Numbered from the stretch's first letter, positions 36,131-45,333 are shown. The stretch is DNA of 64,000 bases from JBGAJN01 sp044224905 (GCA_044224905.1 JBGAJN010000001.1:558001-622000); one strand, 5' to 3'. The notes: a model not told the origin generated them from the sequence alone. Program-made: numbers and translations.

Positions 36131-37090
36131 TTACGGCTGGCGATGGCGATTGAGACACTCCTTGGCGGTTCGGCCAAACGGAACCTGTTCTACATCGCGA
36201 ATCACGACGTGACCGAGCTTAGTAATAAAAAAGTACATCATCGCTTGAAACGTGGTTGCCGTGACCAGATATCCAAAAAAGTCTGTGAACGGGATCCCGA
36301 CGTCGCGGAAAGAGTAAGCGGGCGGAAACGTGTTTTTCAAGTCATAAACCCAGTCGCGATCGATGCAACAGTGGAAGAATTCGAACGCCACCATGACCCC
36401 GCACCCGACGATTCCCAACCAAATCCAAAACGCCGGGCACCGCGTGTAGCTGCGGAAATTCGGACTCGCCAAGTAACTGCCCATCGTCGCGAAAAATCCC
36501 AGGCATCCGGTCATCCAATACGTGTAATCCGTGGCGTTCGGGTTGGGGAACCGGAAGTAAACCCATATAAAGATTCCAATCAGCGGCGCCATGACGATTA
36601 GAAAGAGATGCCGCAGCCAACGTTGCTCCTGCTCGAACCATCGCGTCGGCAGGAGGTGTGTGAAGAACGAAAAGAAAGTCATGTGGAAGAAGCCAAACAG
36701 CGGATAGAACAAATATTCCATGGCCGGCATATCATTTCCCAGCCACACGTGACGGGTGCACCGCCACCAACCTTCGCCCTTTTGCGTGATCGCCAGCAGG
36801 TAAAGCTTGTCACTCGGATAAAACCACAGCCGATTTTCCACTCCCTTGTTTTGCAACCAGATCGTCATCGGGACCAGGGAACCGAGAACCAGAAACGTCA
36901 TCCAAGGCGTGAATTGAGCCCGATAATAGGGGTAAGCGAACACCACGCCGCCAACCATGTACGCCAGCGCCGATCCCTCGTAGGTGTAACCACGTCGGTA
37001 AAGCAACACCCCGCCGATGACGCATGCGGCCACCAACACGAGGTTGAGCGGCGTCGTGCGGCTGAAGGCGCTCTTAGGCTTTTGGAACAT
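36131..37090 (-). CDS. Polytopic membrane protein, lycopene cyclase-domain-like (second of pair)
   Basis: I use ATG 37090 (319 residues); the frame is open to 37213, but that part overlaps the upstream gene. About eight hydrophobic helices are visible. A segment reads RLWFYPSD...GNDMPAMEYLFYPLFGFF, which matches the order of the lycopene cyclase domain (aromatic WxY/F-P, then a P-x-E-x-x-F-F helix). The upstream overlapping gene has the same order of motifs. Heterodimeric bacterial lycopene cyclases consist of two such small membrane proteins, but these are much longer, and no other carotenoid gene is near. A related but unstudied terpenoid or membrane function is equally possible. Confidence 0.5.
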   Translation of the reverse strand: MFQKPKSAFSRTTPLNLVLVAACVIGGVLLYRRGYTYEGSALAYMVGGVVFAYPYYRAQFTPWMTFLVLGSLVPMTIWLQNKGVENRLWFYPSDKLYLLAITQKGEGWWRCTRHVWLGNDMPAMEYLFYPLFGFFHMTFFSFFTHLLPTRWFEQEQRWLRHLFLIVMAPLIGIFIWVYFRFPNPNATDYTYWMTGCLGFFATMGSYLASPNFRSYTRCPAFWIWLGIVGCGVMVAFEFFHCCIDRDWVYDLKNTFPPAYSFRDVGIPFTDFFGYLVTATTFQAMMYFFITKLGHVVIRDVEQVPFGRTAKECLNRHRQP

Positions 37091-37640
37091 TCGAATCCCT
37101 GCGGAATCTTTTTGCCGTACGGGCGACGAAACCTGGCGGACGCGTGTGAAGGACCGTTTCGTTCTCCTGACCGCGTCGACCTTTAAGTCTTTTCGCGACG
37201 TGGGTGTCGCCAAAAAATCCTACCCAACGTTCTTCGCGCTTATACAAGTCCCCGTTCTCATCCACCACATAGATAATGTCGTTAAACACCAGCGTGGCCC
37301 AGAAGTAGAGGTAGTAAAACAGCGGGATCACAATCGCGATCCAAAGGAGTTCACAGATCGGAATACGATTCCCAGTGATCCACCCGAAGAGCGGGATGGG
37401 AATCCAAAACAGGTCACGCCCCTCTGGAAACGTCCAGACGTAGAGCATTCCGGCAATCCATTCAAACGCAAGACCGAGCACGAGGAAGCACAAGCACGAG
37501 GTGAGGATAAAAAACTTCCAGTTGGCGAACTGCAGAATCACACGGAAGTGCCAGACTGAGTACAGGAGAATCAGAAAATAGGGCGCCAGAGCGACCGCAT
37601 AGGACCATTCGCCAAAATAGTCTATCCGGAGGGGTTCCAC
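37074..37640 (-). CDS. Polytopic membrane protein, lycopene cyclase-domain-like (first of pair)
   Basis: The start is GTG 37640; the 188-residue product has four hydrophobic helices (about 14-30, 42-66, 85-100 and 96-122) and a basic, cytosolic-looking C-terminal tail of about 55 residues. Its core, EWIAGMLYVWTFPEG...GNRIPICELLWIA, has the order seen in lycopene cyclase domains (GxxW/YxxP, then a P-x-E helix). It overlaps the following gene by 17 bases, so the two are translated together. The pairing and repeated motif are seen directly; the enzymatic assignment is tentative. Confidence 0.5.
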   Translation of the reverse strand: MEPLRIDYFGEWSYAVALAPYFLILLYSVWHFRVILQFANWKFFILTSCLCFLVLGLAFEWIAGMLYVWTFPEGRDLFWIPIPLFGWITGNRIPICELLWIAIVIPLFYYLYFWATLVFNDIIYVVDENGDLYKREERWVGFFGDTHVAKRLKGRRGQENETVLHTRPPGFVARTAKRFRRDSNVPKA

Positions 37641-37720
37641 GGGCCGAAATCTTACTCGCGATTCCGGCCCGATGGCAAGCTTGTTCCGGAGACCACTAAC
37701 GGTTCGTTACGCCGTGACGC

Positions 37721-38929
37721 TTACTTCGGTTTGCCGAGCAGTGACGCCAGCTTTTCGTTGGCTTTCGACAGGTCAACAGGCTCGGCTGGTACAGGCTTTG
37801 GAACGGCGGGTGCAGGGTTCTCCATTGCCGGCTTCGATAACTCTGCGAGCTTTGCCGAGTCGACTTTCGGTTGCGGAGGAATGTCGGCCAGTTTCGGCGT
37901 CGCAACCGGAGCGGGCTCGGGCGAAGTGAGGCGCTCCAAAATCCTTTCGGTTTGCGATCCGGATTCCGCCGAACCGGCGCGCAAGTACGCCGCGACGCGA
38001 CTGCCTGACTCGGCGCCACTGGTGTGGGCTTGTTGTTCACGGGCGCGCTCCACGACGCCAAGGAAATAACTTTCGAGATTCTGCGTCGGCACATCAATGC
38101 GCACGCGGTCAGCGGCGGCTTCGCTGCGAATGATTTCCAAGACGCGCTGCATCGTCTCGCGCGAAAGCAGCGGCGTGGTGATGCGCGTCGTGTCCGGCGT
38201 GGCGAGCAATTCCTTCAACGTGCCCATCGCCTGGATTTTTCCGCCGTAGTAAATCACCACGCGGTCGCAAACGTCTTCCACATCCGCGAGGAGATGGCTG
38301 CTGAGAATGATCGTCTTGCCGCGCCGCGCGAGCGCGAGGATCAAATCCTTCACCTCGCGGCAACCAACTGGATCGAGCCCCGCCGTCGGCTCGTCGAGAA
38401 TGATCAAGTCGGGATCATTGATCAGTGCTTGCGCGAGACCGATGCGGCGCTGCATGCCTTTTGAAAACTCGCCGACGGCGCGGCGACTCGTCTGCTTCAG
38501 CCCCACCATGTCGAGCAACTGCTCCGCGCGACGGTCGCGCTCGGCAGGTGCCAATTCGAAAATGTTACCGAAGAATTTCAGCGTCTCGTCGCAGTCGAGA
38601 TAGCGGTAGAGATACGATTCCTCCGGCAGGTAACCGATGCGCGCCTTGGTGGCTACGTGGCGCGGCGACTGACCGAACACTTGGATCTGCCCGCGCGTCG
38701 GATGCAGGAGGCCGAGGAGCAGTTTGATCGTGGTGGATTTGCCGGAGCCATTCGGGCCGAGCAAGCCGAACACCTCGCCACGCCGCACATCAAACGTCAC
38801 GTCGTCCACCGCGCGCGCTTTCGGGCGACCCCAGAAATCTTTGAACACCTTCGTGAGCCCGCGCACGGCAACAATCGACTCCGCCGGCGCAGTCGCGGGC
38901 GTATTCGTTTGGGATTCGGTCGCGGGCAT
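37721..38929 (-). CDS. ABC transporter ATP-binding protein with C-terminal extension
   Basis: Residues 20-250 form a standard ABC ATPase: Walker A GPNGSGKST (58-66), the signature EFSKGMQRR, Walker B LIILDEPTAGLD and the switch His in ILSSHLL. The subfamily is that of DrrA/CcmA/NatA-type exporters. Residues about 300-402 are an Ala/Pro/Lys-rich extension without clear fold, which is unusual. No permease gene adjoins it, so the membrane partner must be elsewhere or just not recognised. It starts at ATG 38929. Confidence 0.9.
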   Translation of the reverse strand: MPATESQTNTPATAPAESIVAVRGLTKVFKDFWGRPKARAVDDVTFDVRRGEVFGLLGPNGSGKSTTIKLLLGLLHPTRGQIQVFGQSPRHVATKARIGYLPEESYLYRYLDCDETLKFFGNIFELAPAERDRRAEQLLDMVGLKQTSRRAVGEFSKGMQRRIGLAQALINDPDLIILDEPTAGLDPVGCREVKDLILALARRGKTIILSSHLLADVEDVCDRVVIYYGGKIQAMGTLKELLATPDTTRITTPLLSRETMQRVLEIIRSEAAADRVRIDVPTQNLESYFLGVVERAREQQAHTSGAESGSRVAAYLRAGSAESGSQTERILERLTSPEPAPVATPKLADIPPQPKVDSAKLAELSKPAMENPAPAVPKPVPAEPVDLSKANEKLASLLGKPK

Positions 38930-38997
38930 GGCGCAGTTTAGGCGAGCGAGCGGAGAGGGTCAACCGCCGCACCGGCTTGGAAAATCCGACACCGCGA

Positions 38998-39954
38998 TCA
39001 GAAATAGCGGATGAACGACTTCGTCTTTAGCCGTTCAATATACTTCTTCTGCAGGCGGGTCCGCTCCTCGGCAATGAGCGTCTTCTCGATGTCATCGCGG
39101 ACTTCGGAGAGCGTCATGAATTGCGATGCCTTCTTCTGCTCGACGAGCATCAGGTAATACGCCTTCTCGAGGTGAACTACGTCGCTCAATTCGCCGGGCT
39201 TGAGGGAGAAGGCCGTGTCGGCAAGTTCCTTGCGGAGCACAGTGCGTTCAACCCAGCCCCAATCACCGCCGGACTTGGCTTGGGAACCCTCAGAGTAAAT
39301 GGACGCCATCTCGGCGAAAGTGGAGCCTTCCTTGATCTTGCCGCGAATTTCCTCGGCGAGCTTCTTGGCGCCCTCGGGATTGCTGGCGCTTTCGTTCAGT
39401 ACAATCATGCGCAGCTTGATTTGATCGGCTTGCTTGAACTTGTCGCGATTCTTCCCGTAGTAATCTTCGATCTTTTGCGGCGAGATGATGATCGACGAGG
39501 AAACGTTCTTGTTGCGTAGCACGCCAACGATGATGTCCTCGCGGATTTGCTGCCGGAAACGCTCGAAGGTGATCCCTTGCGCCTGAAGGGTTCTGGTGAG
39601 CGTGAGGCGATCGCCGAATTTGTCGCGGATACGATCGCGGACTTCGTCATCGAGAATGCTCTCCGGCAGATTGTAGCCGGATGTTTTCCAATCGCTCAAG
39701 ATGAGCTGCCGTTCCACCAGCTGTTCCGTTCCATCCTGACGCGCGGCGGCGATTTTCTCGTCCAACACCTGCGGCTTGTCACCATATTGACGGTAGAGCA
39801 ATTCCATCGAGGGCTCGATGTAGCGCTCAATGTCGGTGTAAGTGATGACCGCGTCGTTGACAATGACCGCGACGGCGTTGGCAAGTTGCGTCTTGGCCAG
39901 GAGATTTCCCGGCAGAGCGCAAACCAGAACCAACAAGGTGAGCAAAATTCTCAT
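38998..39954 (-). CDS. SurA-like periplasmic peptidyl-prolyl isomerase/chaperone
   Basis: I use ATG 39954, which begins the signal peptide MRILLTLLVLVCALPGNLLA; a GTG six bases upstream is also possible. The mature protein has a SurA_N-type chaperone region (about 25-170; VAVIVNDAVITYTDIERYI) and one parvulin-like rotamase domain (about 175-275; IVLNESASNPEGAKKLAEEI, FAEMASIYSEGSQAKSGGDWGWVER). SurA of E. coli has two rotamase domains, this has one. It should assist outer-membrane protein folding, in line with bamD in the same window. Confidence 0.85.
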   Translation of the reverse strand: MRILLTLLVLVCALPGNLLAKTQLANAVAVIVNDAVITYTDIERYIEPSMELLYRQYGDKPQVLDEKIAAARQDGTEQLVERQLILSDWKTSGYNLPESILDDEVRDRIRDKFGDRLTLTRTLQAQGITFERFRQQIREDIIVGVLRNKNVSSSIIISPQKIEDYYGKNRDKFKQADQIKLRMIVLNESASNPEGAKKLAEEIRGKIKEGSTFAEMASIYSEGSQAKSGGDWGWVERTVLRKELADTAFSLKPGELSDVVHLEKAYYLMLVEQKKASQFMTLSEVRDDIEKTLIAEERTRLQKKYIERLKTKSFIRYF

Positions 39955-40019
39955 ATCCACGCTGGAGCGTAGGAAACGCTTCCAAGGGGGTCAAGCGGAC
40001 ACCACGCCCGTCTTTTGGC

Positions 40020-40754
40020 TCAATCGGGCGCCAGCGCGATGAGTTTCGCCTCCAACTCGCGACGCATTGCCTCGCGCTGTTCGGGCGTCGTCTCCCGCGG
40101 CACTCGCAACGGCGCGCCGTAAACCACGTCGCAACGGGAGAACGGCAGCGGAATTTGAAACCGATCCCAGCTCTTAATCCGAAACTTCCAGCCGAGGTGA
40201 TACGACACGGGAATTACTGTAAGCCCGGTCAACTGCGCCGCCGAAATCACGCCTTCGTTCACCACATAGCACGGACCGCGCGGACCATCCGGCGTGATGG
40301 CGAGATCGAAACCGCGCCGCGCCGCCGAAGTAAGTTCGCGCAACGCCTGCGGGCCGCGACGGCTGCTCGAGCCGCGTACTGGTTGCACGCGGAAGTGTTC
40401 GAGCACCCGCGCAAGCAGACCGCCGTCGCCGCTGGCGCTGACCAAGGCCGCCATCTTGCGTTGGGGATCGATCCGTTGCGCGTAGCGGATGTAAACAATC
40501 AGCGAGAGAGCGAGGCGATTATGCCAGATGGCGAAGATGACAGGCGGCGTTGAATCGCCGGGCTTGAACATTCCCGTATCGTTCTGCCAGCGATAGCGCA
40601 ACGTGGCCGCCACGCACCGAATCAAACCGTAGATCAGAGCCGCGGCCAAACGACCATGCCACTTGAGCGGTTTGGGCACGACGACGCCGCTGCGGCGTTG
40701 GCTCGCGGGCTTGGCGCCGGTGTCGTTGGACGAAGGTGTTTCCACCGGCGTCAC
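40020..40754 (-). CDS. Lysophospholipid acyltransferase-like protein (DUF374)
   Basis: The 244-residue protein starts at GTG 40754, overlapping the ruvA stop as GTGA. The DUF374 pattern is clear: FAIWHNRLALSLI near residues 80-92, ALVSASGDGGLLARVLEHF, VRGSSSRRGPQALRELTSAARRGFDLAITPDGPRGPCYVVNEGVISAAQLTGLTVIPVSY. Related enzymes transfer an acyl chain to lipids, and many Gram-negative members are linked to lipid A or lysophospholipid acylation. It is probably membrane-associated through an N-terminal hydrophobic helix (about 35-52). The precise acceptor is unknown. Confidence 0.85.
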   Translation of the reverse strand: MTPVETPSSNDTGAKPASQRRSGVVVPKPLKWHGRLAAALIYGLIRCVAATLRYRWQNDTGMFKPGDSTPPVIFAIWHNRLALSLIVYIRYAQRIDPQRKMAALVSASGDGGLLARVLEHFRVQPVRGSSSRRGPQALRELTSAARRGFDLAITPDGPRGPCYVVNEGVISAAQLTGLTVIPVSYHLGWKFRIKSWDRFQIPLPFSRCDVVYGAPLRVPRETTPEQREAMRRELEAKLIALAPD

Positions 40755-41356
40755 GCTCCCTTTTTCAAACTCGCGCGCACGAGTTGCTCGACGGTCGCTT
40801 GCGGACCGAGCAGCACCGCGGCGCCCTTCACCGTGTCCTGTGCATCGTTCGGCTTGAAGCCGAGCGCCATCAACGCCAGCGCCGCGTCGTTGAGCTTTTG
40901 TTCGTCCGGCGACAGTCCCGGCATGGCGCCACTTGCCGGCCCCATCGCCACCGCGCCGACCTTGTCGCGCAACTCGACCACGATGCGTTCGGCGGTCTTC
41001 TTGCCGACGCCGGAGATTTGCGACAACGCTTTCACGTCAGAGTTCGCCACCGCGTGACGGAACGCGGCCACGTTGACGCCGCTCAAAATGTTCAACGCGA
41101 TCTTCGGCCCAATCCCGCTCACCGTGTTGATCAACAGGCGGAAGAGATCGCGCTCCGTAGTTGTCATGAATCCGTAGAGCACGTGTGCGTCTTCGCGAAT
41201 CGCGAGGTGCGTGAGTAGTTTCACTTCGCTGCCCGGCGCGGGAAGCTTGTCGAACGACGACAGCGGGATGAGAACTTCGTAACCGACGCCGTGAACGTCG
41301 ACGGTGACTTGCGTTGGGAGCGCGTCGACCAATTTGCCGTGGAGAAAGGTGATCAT
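40751..41356 (-). CDS. ruvA: Holliday junction branch migration protein RuvA
   Basis: RuvA binds four-way junctions and loads the RuvB motor. The 201-residue product has the three domains: an N-terminal OB fold (MITFLHGKLVDALPTQVTVDVHGVGYEV), the tandem helix-hairpin-helix region (LLINTVSGIGPKIALNILSG and LSQISGVGKKTAERIVVELRDKV) and a C-terminal RuvB-binding domain (DAALALMALGFKPNDAQ). It follows ruvC by nine bases. ruvB is not in the window. Confidence 0.96.
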   Translation of the reverse strand: MITFLHGKLVDALPTQVTVDVHGVGYEVLIPLSSFDKLPAPGSEVKLLTHLAIREDAHVLYGFMTTTERDLFRLLINTVSGIGPKIALNILSGVNVAAFRHAVANSDVKALSQISGVGKKTAERIVVELRDKVGAVAMGPASGAMPGLSPDEQKLNDAALALMALGFKPNDAQDTVKGAAVLLGPQATVEQLVRASLKKGA

Positions 41357-41365
41357 GCGGAAGCG

Positions 41366-41995
41366 TTAAACTTTTTTCTGCGGCGTCAGCGAAAACTTTC
41401 CGTGTTCCTGCGCGTGAACGATCGCCAGCGCCAGCGCGTCGGCGGCGTCGGGCTCGGGCAACTCGGCGAGCTGCAAGCGCCGTTGAACCATCTTCGCGAC
41501 GGCAATCTTCTGCGCGGCTCCGTAGCCGACTATTGCTTGTTTCACTTTGCGCGGCGCGATTTCGTAAATATCGAGCCCCGCCTCGGCCACGGCGGCGAGC
41601 GCAGCACCGCGGGCCTCGCCGATCATGAGCGCGATTTGAAAATTGTTCGCGTAGATCAAACCCTCCACCGCGCAGACGGTCGGTTGGAATTGTTTCACGA
41701 CATCGCGGATCGTTTGCAGGATGTTCAGCAGGCAGCGCGAGTGTTCCCATTTCGGCGGGCACTTAATGGTGCCTTGCGCCAGCGCGCGCGATTCAGTTTT
41801 GCCGATACGAATCACGCCATAGCCGGTCCCGCGCAGCGAAGGATCAATGCCGAGAACAACCTGTTCGACCACGATCGAGTTGGGCCGAGGTGCCGTGGGG
41901 ACCAATGGCTCCGCCACGCGACGTCCGCTGCGGAGGCGGTTTTTCATCTGCTCGAATTGTTGCGGCGTGACGCCCATTGCGGGCGAGCGTGCCAC
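41366..41995 (-). CDS. ruvC: Holliday junction resolvase RuvC
   Basis: RuvC cuts Holliday junctions symmetrically. Catalytic acidic residues are visible in VLGIDPSLRGTGYG, CAVEGLIYANN and the C-terminal PDAADALALAIVHA. The typical length is 160-175 residues; here an N-terminal stretch of about 45 residues precedes the nuclease fold, starting either at GTG 41995 or ATG 41977. That extension may be partly non-coding if translation begins later, but no better start is evident. It forms an operon with ruvA. Confidence 0.95.
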   Translation of the reverse strand: MARSPAMGVTPQQFEQMKNRLRSGRRVAEPLVPTAPRPNSIVVEQVVLGIDPSLRGTGYGVIRIGKTESRALAQGTIKCPPKWEHSRCLLNILQTIRDVVKQFQPTVCAVEGLIYANNFQIALMIGEARGAALAAVAEAGLDIYEIAPRKVKQAIVGYGAAQKIAVAKMVQRRLQLAELPEPDAADALALAIVHAQEHGKFSLTPQKKV

Positions 41996-42040
41996 GTCGC
42001 TAGAAGCTTAAAAAGTCAAAACACCGACGGGACGCGTGAA

Positions 42041-43003
42041 CTATTTCTCCGTGATGCGCAGCGCCTTCAGTGCGGCGCGGAAGTCCGCCGGCAGCGGTGC
42101 TTTGAAATCCATGGTCTTGCCGGTGCGAGGGTGCGTGAAGCTCAGCGTGTGCGCGTGGAGCATCTGACGCGGCGCGGTGTAGTTCGTCAATTCGGTGAGC
42201 CGCTTGTTCTGTCGCGCGCCGTAGGTCGTATCGCCGACGACGGGGAAGCCGAGGTGTTGAAAGTGAACGCGGATCTGATGCGTGCGTCCGGTGTGAAGCG
42301 TCGCTTCCATTTTCGTCGCGCCCCGCAATCGTTCGAGCACGCGATAACTTGTCCATGCATCGCGTCCGTTGCCGGCTTCCGTGGTCGCCATGCGTTTCCG
42401 GTGGGAAGGATGGCGGGCGATGGCGGCGCGAATTTCTCCACTTGCGCTCGGCACCTCGCCGCAGACGATCGCCACGTAAACTTTGTCGAGCGTGCGTTCG
42501 GCGAATTCCAGCGCCAGTTTTTGGTGCGCTGTGTCGTTCTTCGCGATGACGATGCAGCCGCTCGTTTCCTTGTCGAGCCGGTGGACGATGCCCGGCCGCG
42601 CGACGCCGCCGATGCCGCTGAGTTGGCCTTTACAATGATGCAGCAGCGCGTTGACGAGCGTGTGTTCCTCGTGACCGGCGGCGGGATGCACGACGATGTC
42701 GGGCGATTTGTTGATCACGAGAATGTCCGCATCCTCGTGAAGCACTTCGAGCGGGATGTCCTCGGGTTGCGCCTCAGCGGGGCGCGCTTCCGGCCAGTGA
42801 ACTTGAATGACGTCGCCAGCGCGTGGCGCGTGCGTGGCCTTCGTGCGCTGGCCGTTGACGAGAATGTGCCCTTCCTCAATAAGCCGCTGCAACGTGCCGC
42901 GCGACGCGACGGGAAATTGCGTCGTGAGATATTTGTCGAGGCGCTCGCCGGGGAGCGAGTGTTCGACGGTGACCGTTTGCGTGCGGGACGAATCGTTGCT
43001 CAC
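42041..43003 (-). CDS. rluD: RluA/RluD-family 23S rRNA pseudouridine synthase
   Basis: I use GTG 43003, which overlaps the lgt stop as GTGA, giving 320 residues. An S4 RNA-binding domain comes first (about 18-80; LDKYLTTQFPVASRGTLQRLIEEGHILVNG), then the catalytic domain with the Asp in VHRLDKETSGCIVIAKN and the C-terminal TGRTHQIRVHFQHLGFPVVGD. The S4 domain and motif order fit RluD, which modifies helix 69 of 23S rRNA, but RluC is not excluded. Coupled to lgt. Confidence 0.88.
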   Translation of the reverse strand: MSNDSSRTQTVTVEHSLPGERLDKYLTTQFPVASRGTLQRLIEEGHILVNGQRTKATHAPRAGDVIQVHWPEARPAEAQPEDIPLEVLHEDADILVINKSPDIVVHPAAGHEEHTLVNALLHHCKGQLSGIGGVARPGIVHRLDKETSGCIVIAKNDTAHQKLALEFAERTLDKVYVAIVCGEVPSASGEIRAAIARHPSHRKRMATTEAGNGRDAWTSYRVLERLRGATKMEATLHTGRTHQIRVHFQHLGFPVVGDTTYGARQNKRLTELTNYTAPRQMLHAHTLSFTHPRTGKTMDFKAPLPADFRAALKALRITEK

Positions 43004-43782
43004 GGTGTTTGACGGGCGGCGGGCGCGGACGGCCGCGGAAGTTTCCACCAGAGCAACGCCGCGGCGAGTAGAATGCCGGCGCTCACCAGTTGCGCGGGCG
43101 TCAGCACGCCACCGACGTAGTGAACCTTGTAATCGCCGCGGAACAGTTCCACGACGGTGCGGAGAATCGCGTAACCCGTGAGATAAGCCGCGAACACTTG
43201 GCCGTCGAACTTCTTGCGCCGATACAACCACGCTAGAGCGAGGTAGAGCGCGAAGTTCAACGACGCCTCGTAAATTTGCGTCGGATGCAGACCCACACCG
43301 TGCGTTTCATGATCGACCGGGAAGTGAATCGCCCACGGAACGTCGGTCGCGTACCCGTAGCAGCAGCCGTTCATCAAACAGCCGAGTCGCCCGAACACGT
43401 GCCCGAGCGCGACGCTCGGCGCGAGAATGTCAGCGGCGCTCCACAGCGGAATCTTTTTCAACCGGGCGTAGATGATTGTAGCGACGGACGATCCGATCAG
43501 TCCGCCGTAAAACACCAGCCCACCGTGTTGCACCATGAAGATTTCGTACCACGGCTCGTTGGCGAACGATTCCTTCCAATAAGAAATCACGTAGAGCGTA
43601 CGCGCACCGATGATCGCTCCAATGATGATCCACGGACCGAGATCGATGATCTTGTCGGCGGAGAATCCGCCCTGCGTGGCGCGACGGCTCGCGGTCCAGA
43701 GTCCCGCCAGAAATCCGAGCGCGACGAGGACGCCGTACCAATGGACGGAAAAATTGCCGAGCTGGAAGGCGATTTTATGCAC
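43000..43782 (-). CDS. lgt: Prolipoprotein diacylglyceryl transferase
   Basis: Lgt transfers diacylglyceryl from phosphatidylglycerol to the lipobox Cys of prolipoproteins, at the inner membrane. The 260-residue product begins at GTG 43782 and has about seven helices. Signatures include VHWYGVLVALGFLAG, HGGLVFYGGLIG, the GHVFGRLGCLMNGCCYG block and, near the end, a HPTQIYEA segment. Start and length agree with the family. It is consistent with lipoproteins such as LptE in this window. Confidence 0.95.
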   Translation of the reverse strand: MHKIAFQLGNFSVHWYGVLVALGFLAGLWTASRRATQGGFSADKIIDLGPWIIIGAIIGARTLYVISYWKESFANEPWYEIFMVQHGGLVFYGGLIGSSVATIIYARLKKIPLWSAADILAPSVALGHVFGRLGCLMNGCCYGYATDVPWAIHFPVDHETHGVGLHPTQIYEASLNFALYLALAWLYRRKKFDGQVFAAYLTGYAILRTVVELFRGDYKVHYVGGVLTPAQLVSAGILLAAALLWWKLPRPSAPAARQTP

Positions 43783-43812
43783 TGCAGGTCACGATAGAGT
43801 TGGCCCGCCGTA

Positions 43813-45333
43813 GTGACAAGGTGGGAGTTGGTGGCGAGAGTCACGGCTTTACGTTTGACCCGGGTGCACTTCCACTTCTACGTTCCCAACGTGGGACACG
43901 AAGTATTGCAACCTAATCCCTGGATGATGCTGCCGTTTGGCGCGTTGCTCGGCATGATCGCGATCGGTCCTGTGTGCTTCGCGAATTGGTGGCTGAAACA
44001 TTATCCCAAGGTGTCCATCGGACTCGGGGTGATAACGCTCGTTTACTACCTCGGATTTCTCCACGCGAACGAACGCGTCATCCACACGGGCATTGAATAC
44101 GTCAGCTTCATCGCGCTCATTGGCTCGCTCTACGTCGTCTCGGGCGGCATTCACATCAACGTCAAAGGCGAAGCCACGCCGTTCGTCAATGTCGTGTTCT
44201 TGCTCATCGGCGGCATCGTCGCGAACGTCCTCGGAACCACCGGCGCCTCCATGCTGTTGATCCGTCCGTGGCTGCGGATGAACAAATACCGCGTCACGGC
44301 GCATCACGTCGTGTTCTTCATTTTCATCGTGTCGAACATCGGCGGCTGTCTCACGCCCATCGGCGATCCACCGCTGTTCCTCGGCTTCCTCAAAGGAATT
44401 CCGTTCTGGTGGGTAGCGGAACACTGCTGGCCAATGTGGGCTGTGGGGCTCGCTGTATTGCTCGGCATGTTCTACGTCGTGGATTCGATCAACTTCCGCC
44501 GCGCACCCAAGGAAGTCCGCGACCGGGAAACTGCGCACGAAGAATGGCGTTTCGATGGCTTGGTAAATCTCCTGTTCCTCGCCGTGATCCTCGGCGCCGT
44601 AATCGTGAAGGGCCCAATGCTCGTGCGTGAAGTGTTCATGATCATCGCGGCGCTGGGTTCGTATTTCTCGACGAGCAAGTCCGTGCACGAAGCGAACCAG
44701 TTCAATTTCCACCCCGTGCAGGAGGTGGCGATCCTATTCGTCGGCATCTTCGCGACAATGATGCCAGCGCTCGACTGGCTCCAGCTCAACGCGCAGAGCC
44801 TGCTCGGCAATCAACCGCCCGCGGCGATGTTCTATTGGGGCAGCGGCATTCTCTCCAGCCTGCTCGACAACGCGCCCACGTATCTGAGTTTTCTCAGCGC
44901 GATCTTCGGCTCCTTCATCAGCCCCGACATCATCACACAGGTGCAGGCGCATCTCACCAATGGTTCCGGCGGCGCGGTGAGCTTTGACAACCTCGTCGGC
45001 CCGCACGCTGAGCAGGTCCGCCACACGCTCGAAGCGCTGGTGAAATATCACGGCGACCACGTGGCGTCGCACAGCGTGACCGTGGACGAGATCGAAGTTT
45101 GCTTCCTGCTCGGCAACGTGGAGTTCAATGCGTTCATCGTCGCCATCAGCGTGGGGGCGGTATTCTTTGGGGCGAACACTTACATTGGAAACGGCCCGAA
45201 CTTCATGGTGAAATCTATCGCCGACCAATGGAAAATCAAAACGCCCTCGTTCTTCGGCTACGTATTCCGTTTCACGCTGCCGTTCATGGTGCCCATGCTT
45301 CTGCTGGTGTGGTGGATTTTTTTCCGCGGATAA
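43813..45333 (+). CDS. NhaD/CitM-type sodium-proton antiporter-like membrane protein
   Basis: The 506-residue frame has about eleven to twelve hydrophobic helices. Two family-type motifs, GCLTPIGDPPLFLGFLKGIPF and LSSLLDNAPTYLSFL, mark it as a member of the ion transporter superfamily that includes NhaD and arsenite/citrate carriers; NANTYIGNGPNF-like sequence near the C-terminus (GANTYIGNGPNFMVKSIA) is also typical. A GTG at 43813 is the most upstream start; an internal start closer to residue 37 cannot be excluded. A soluble loop at about 375-420 contains His and Asp, perhaps sensing pH or ions. Substrate uncertain. Confidence 0.85.
   Translation: MTRWELVARVTALRLTRVHFHFYVPNVGHEVLQPNPWMMLPFGALLGMIAIGPVCFANWWLKHYPKVSIGLGVITLVYYLGFLHANERVIHTGIEYVSFIALIGSLYVVSGGIHINVKGEATPFVNVVFLLIGGIVANVLGTTGASMLLIRPWLRMNKYRVTAHHVVFFIFIVSNIGGCLTPIGDPPLFLGFLKGIPFWWVAEHCWPMWAVGLAVLLGMFYVVDSINFRRAPKEVRDRETAHEEWRFDGLVNLLFLAVILGAVIVKGPMLVREVFMIIAALGSYFSTSKSVHEANQFNFHPVQEVAILFVGIFATMMPALDWLQLNAQSLLGNQPPAAMFYWGSGILSSLLDNAPTYLSFLSAIFGSFISPDIITQVQAHLTNGSGGAVSFDNLVGPHAEQVRHTLEALVKYHGDHVASHSVTVDEIEVCFLLGNVEFNAFIVAISVGAVFFGANTYIGNGPNFMVKSIADQWKIKTPSFFGYVFRFTLPFMVPMLLLVWWIFFRG

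Noticed and set aside
41291..43012. A 573-codon plus-strand frame opposite ruvC and the pseudouridine synthase gene.
   Set aside because: It is antisense to two well-recognised genes and its product is Arg-rich and featureless.
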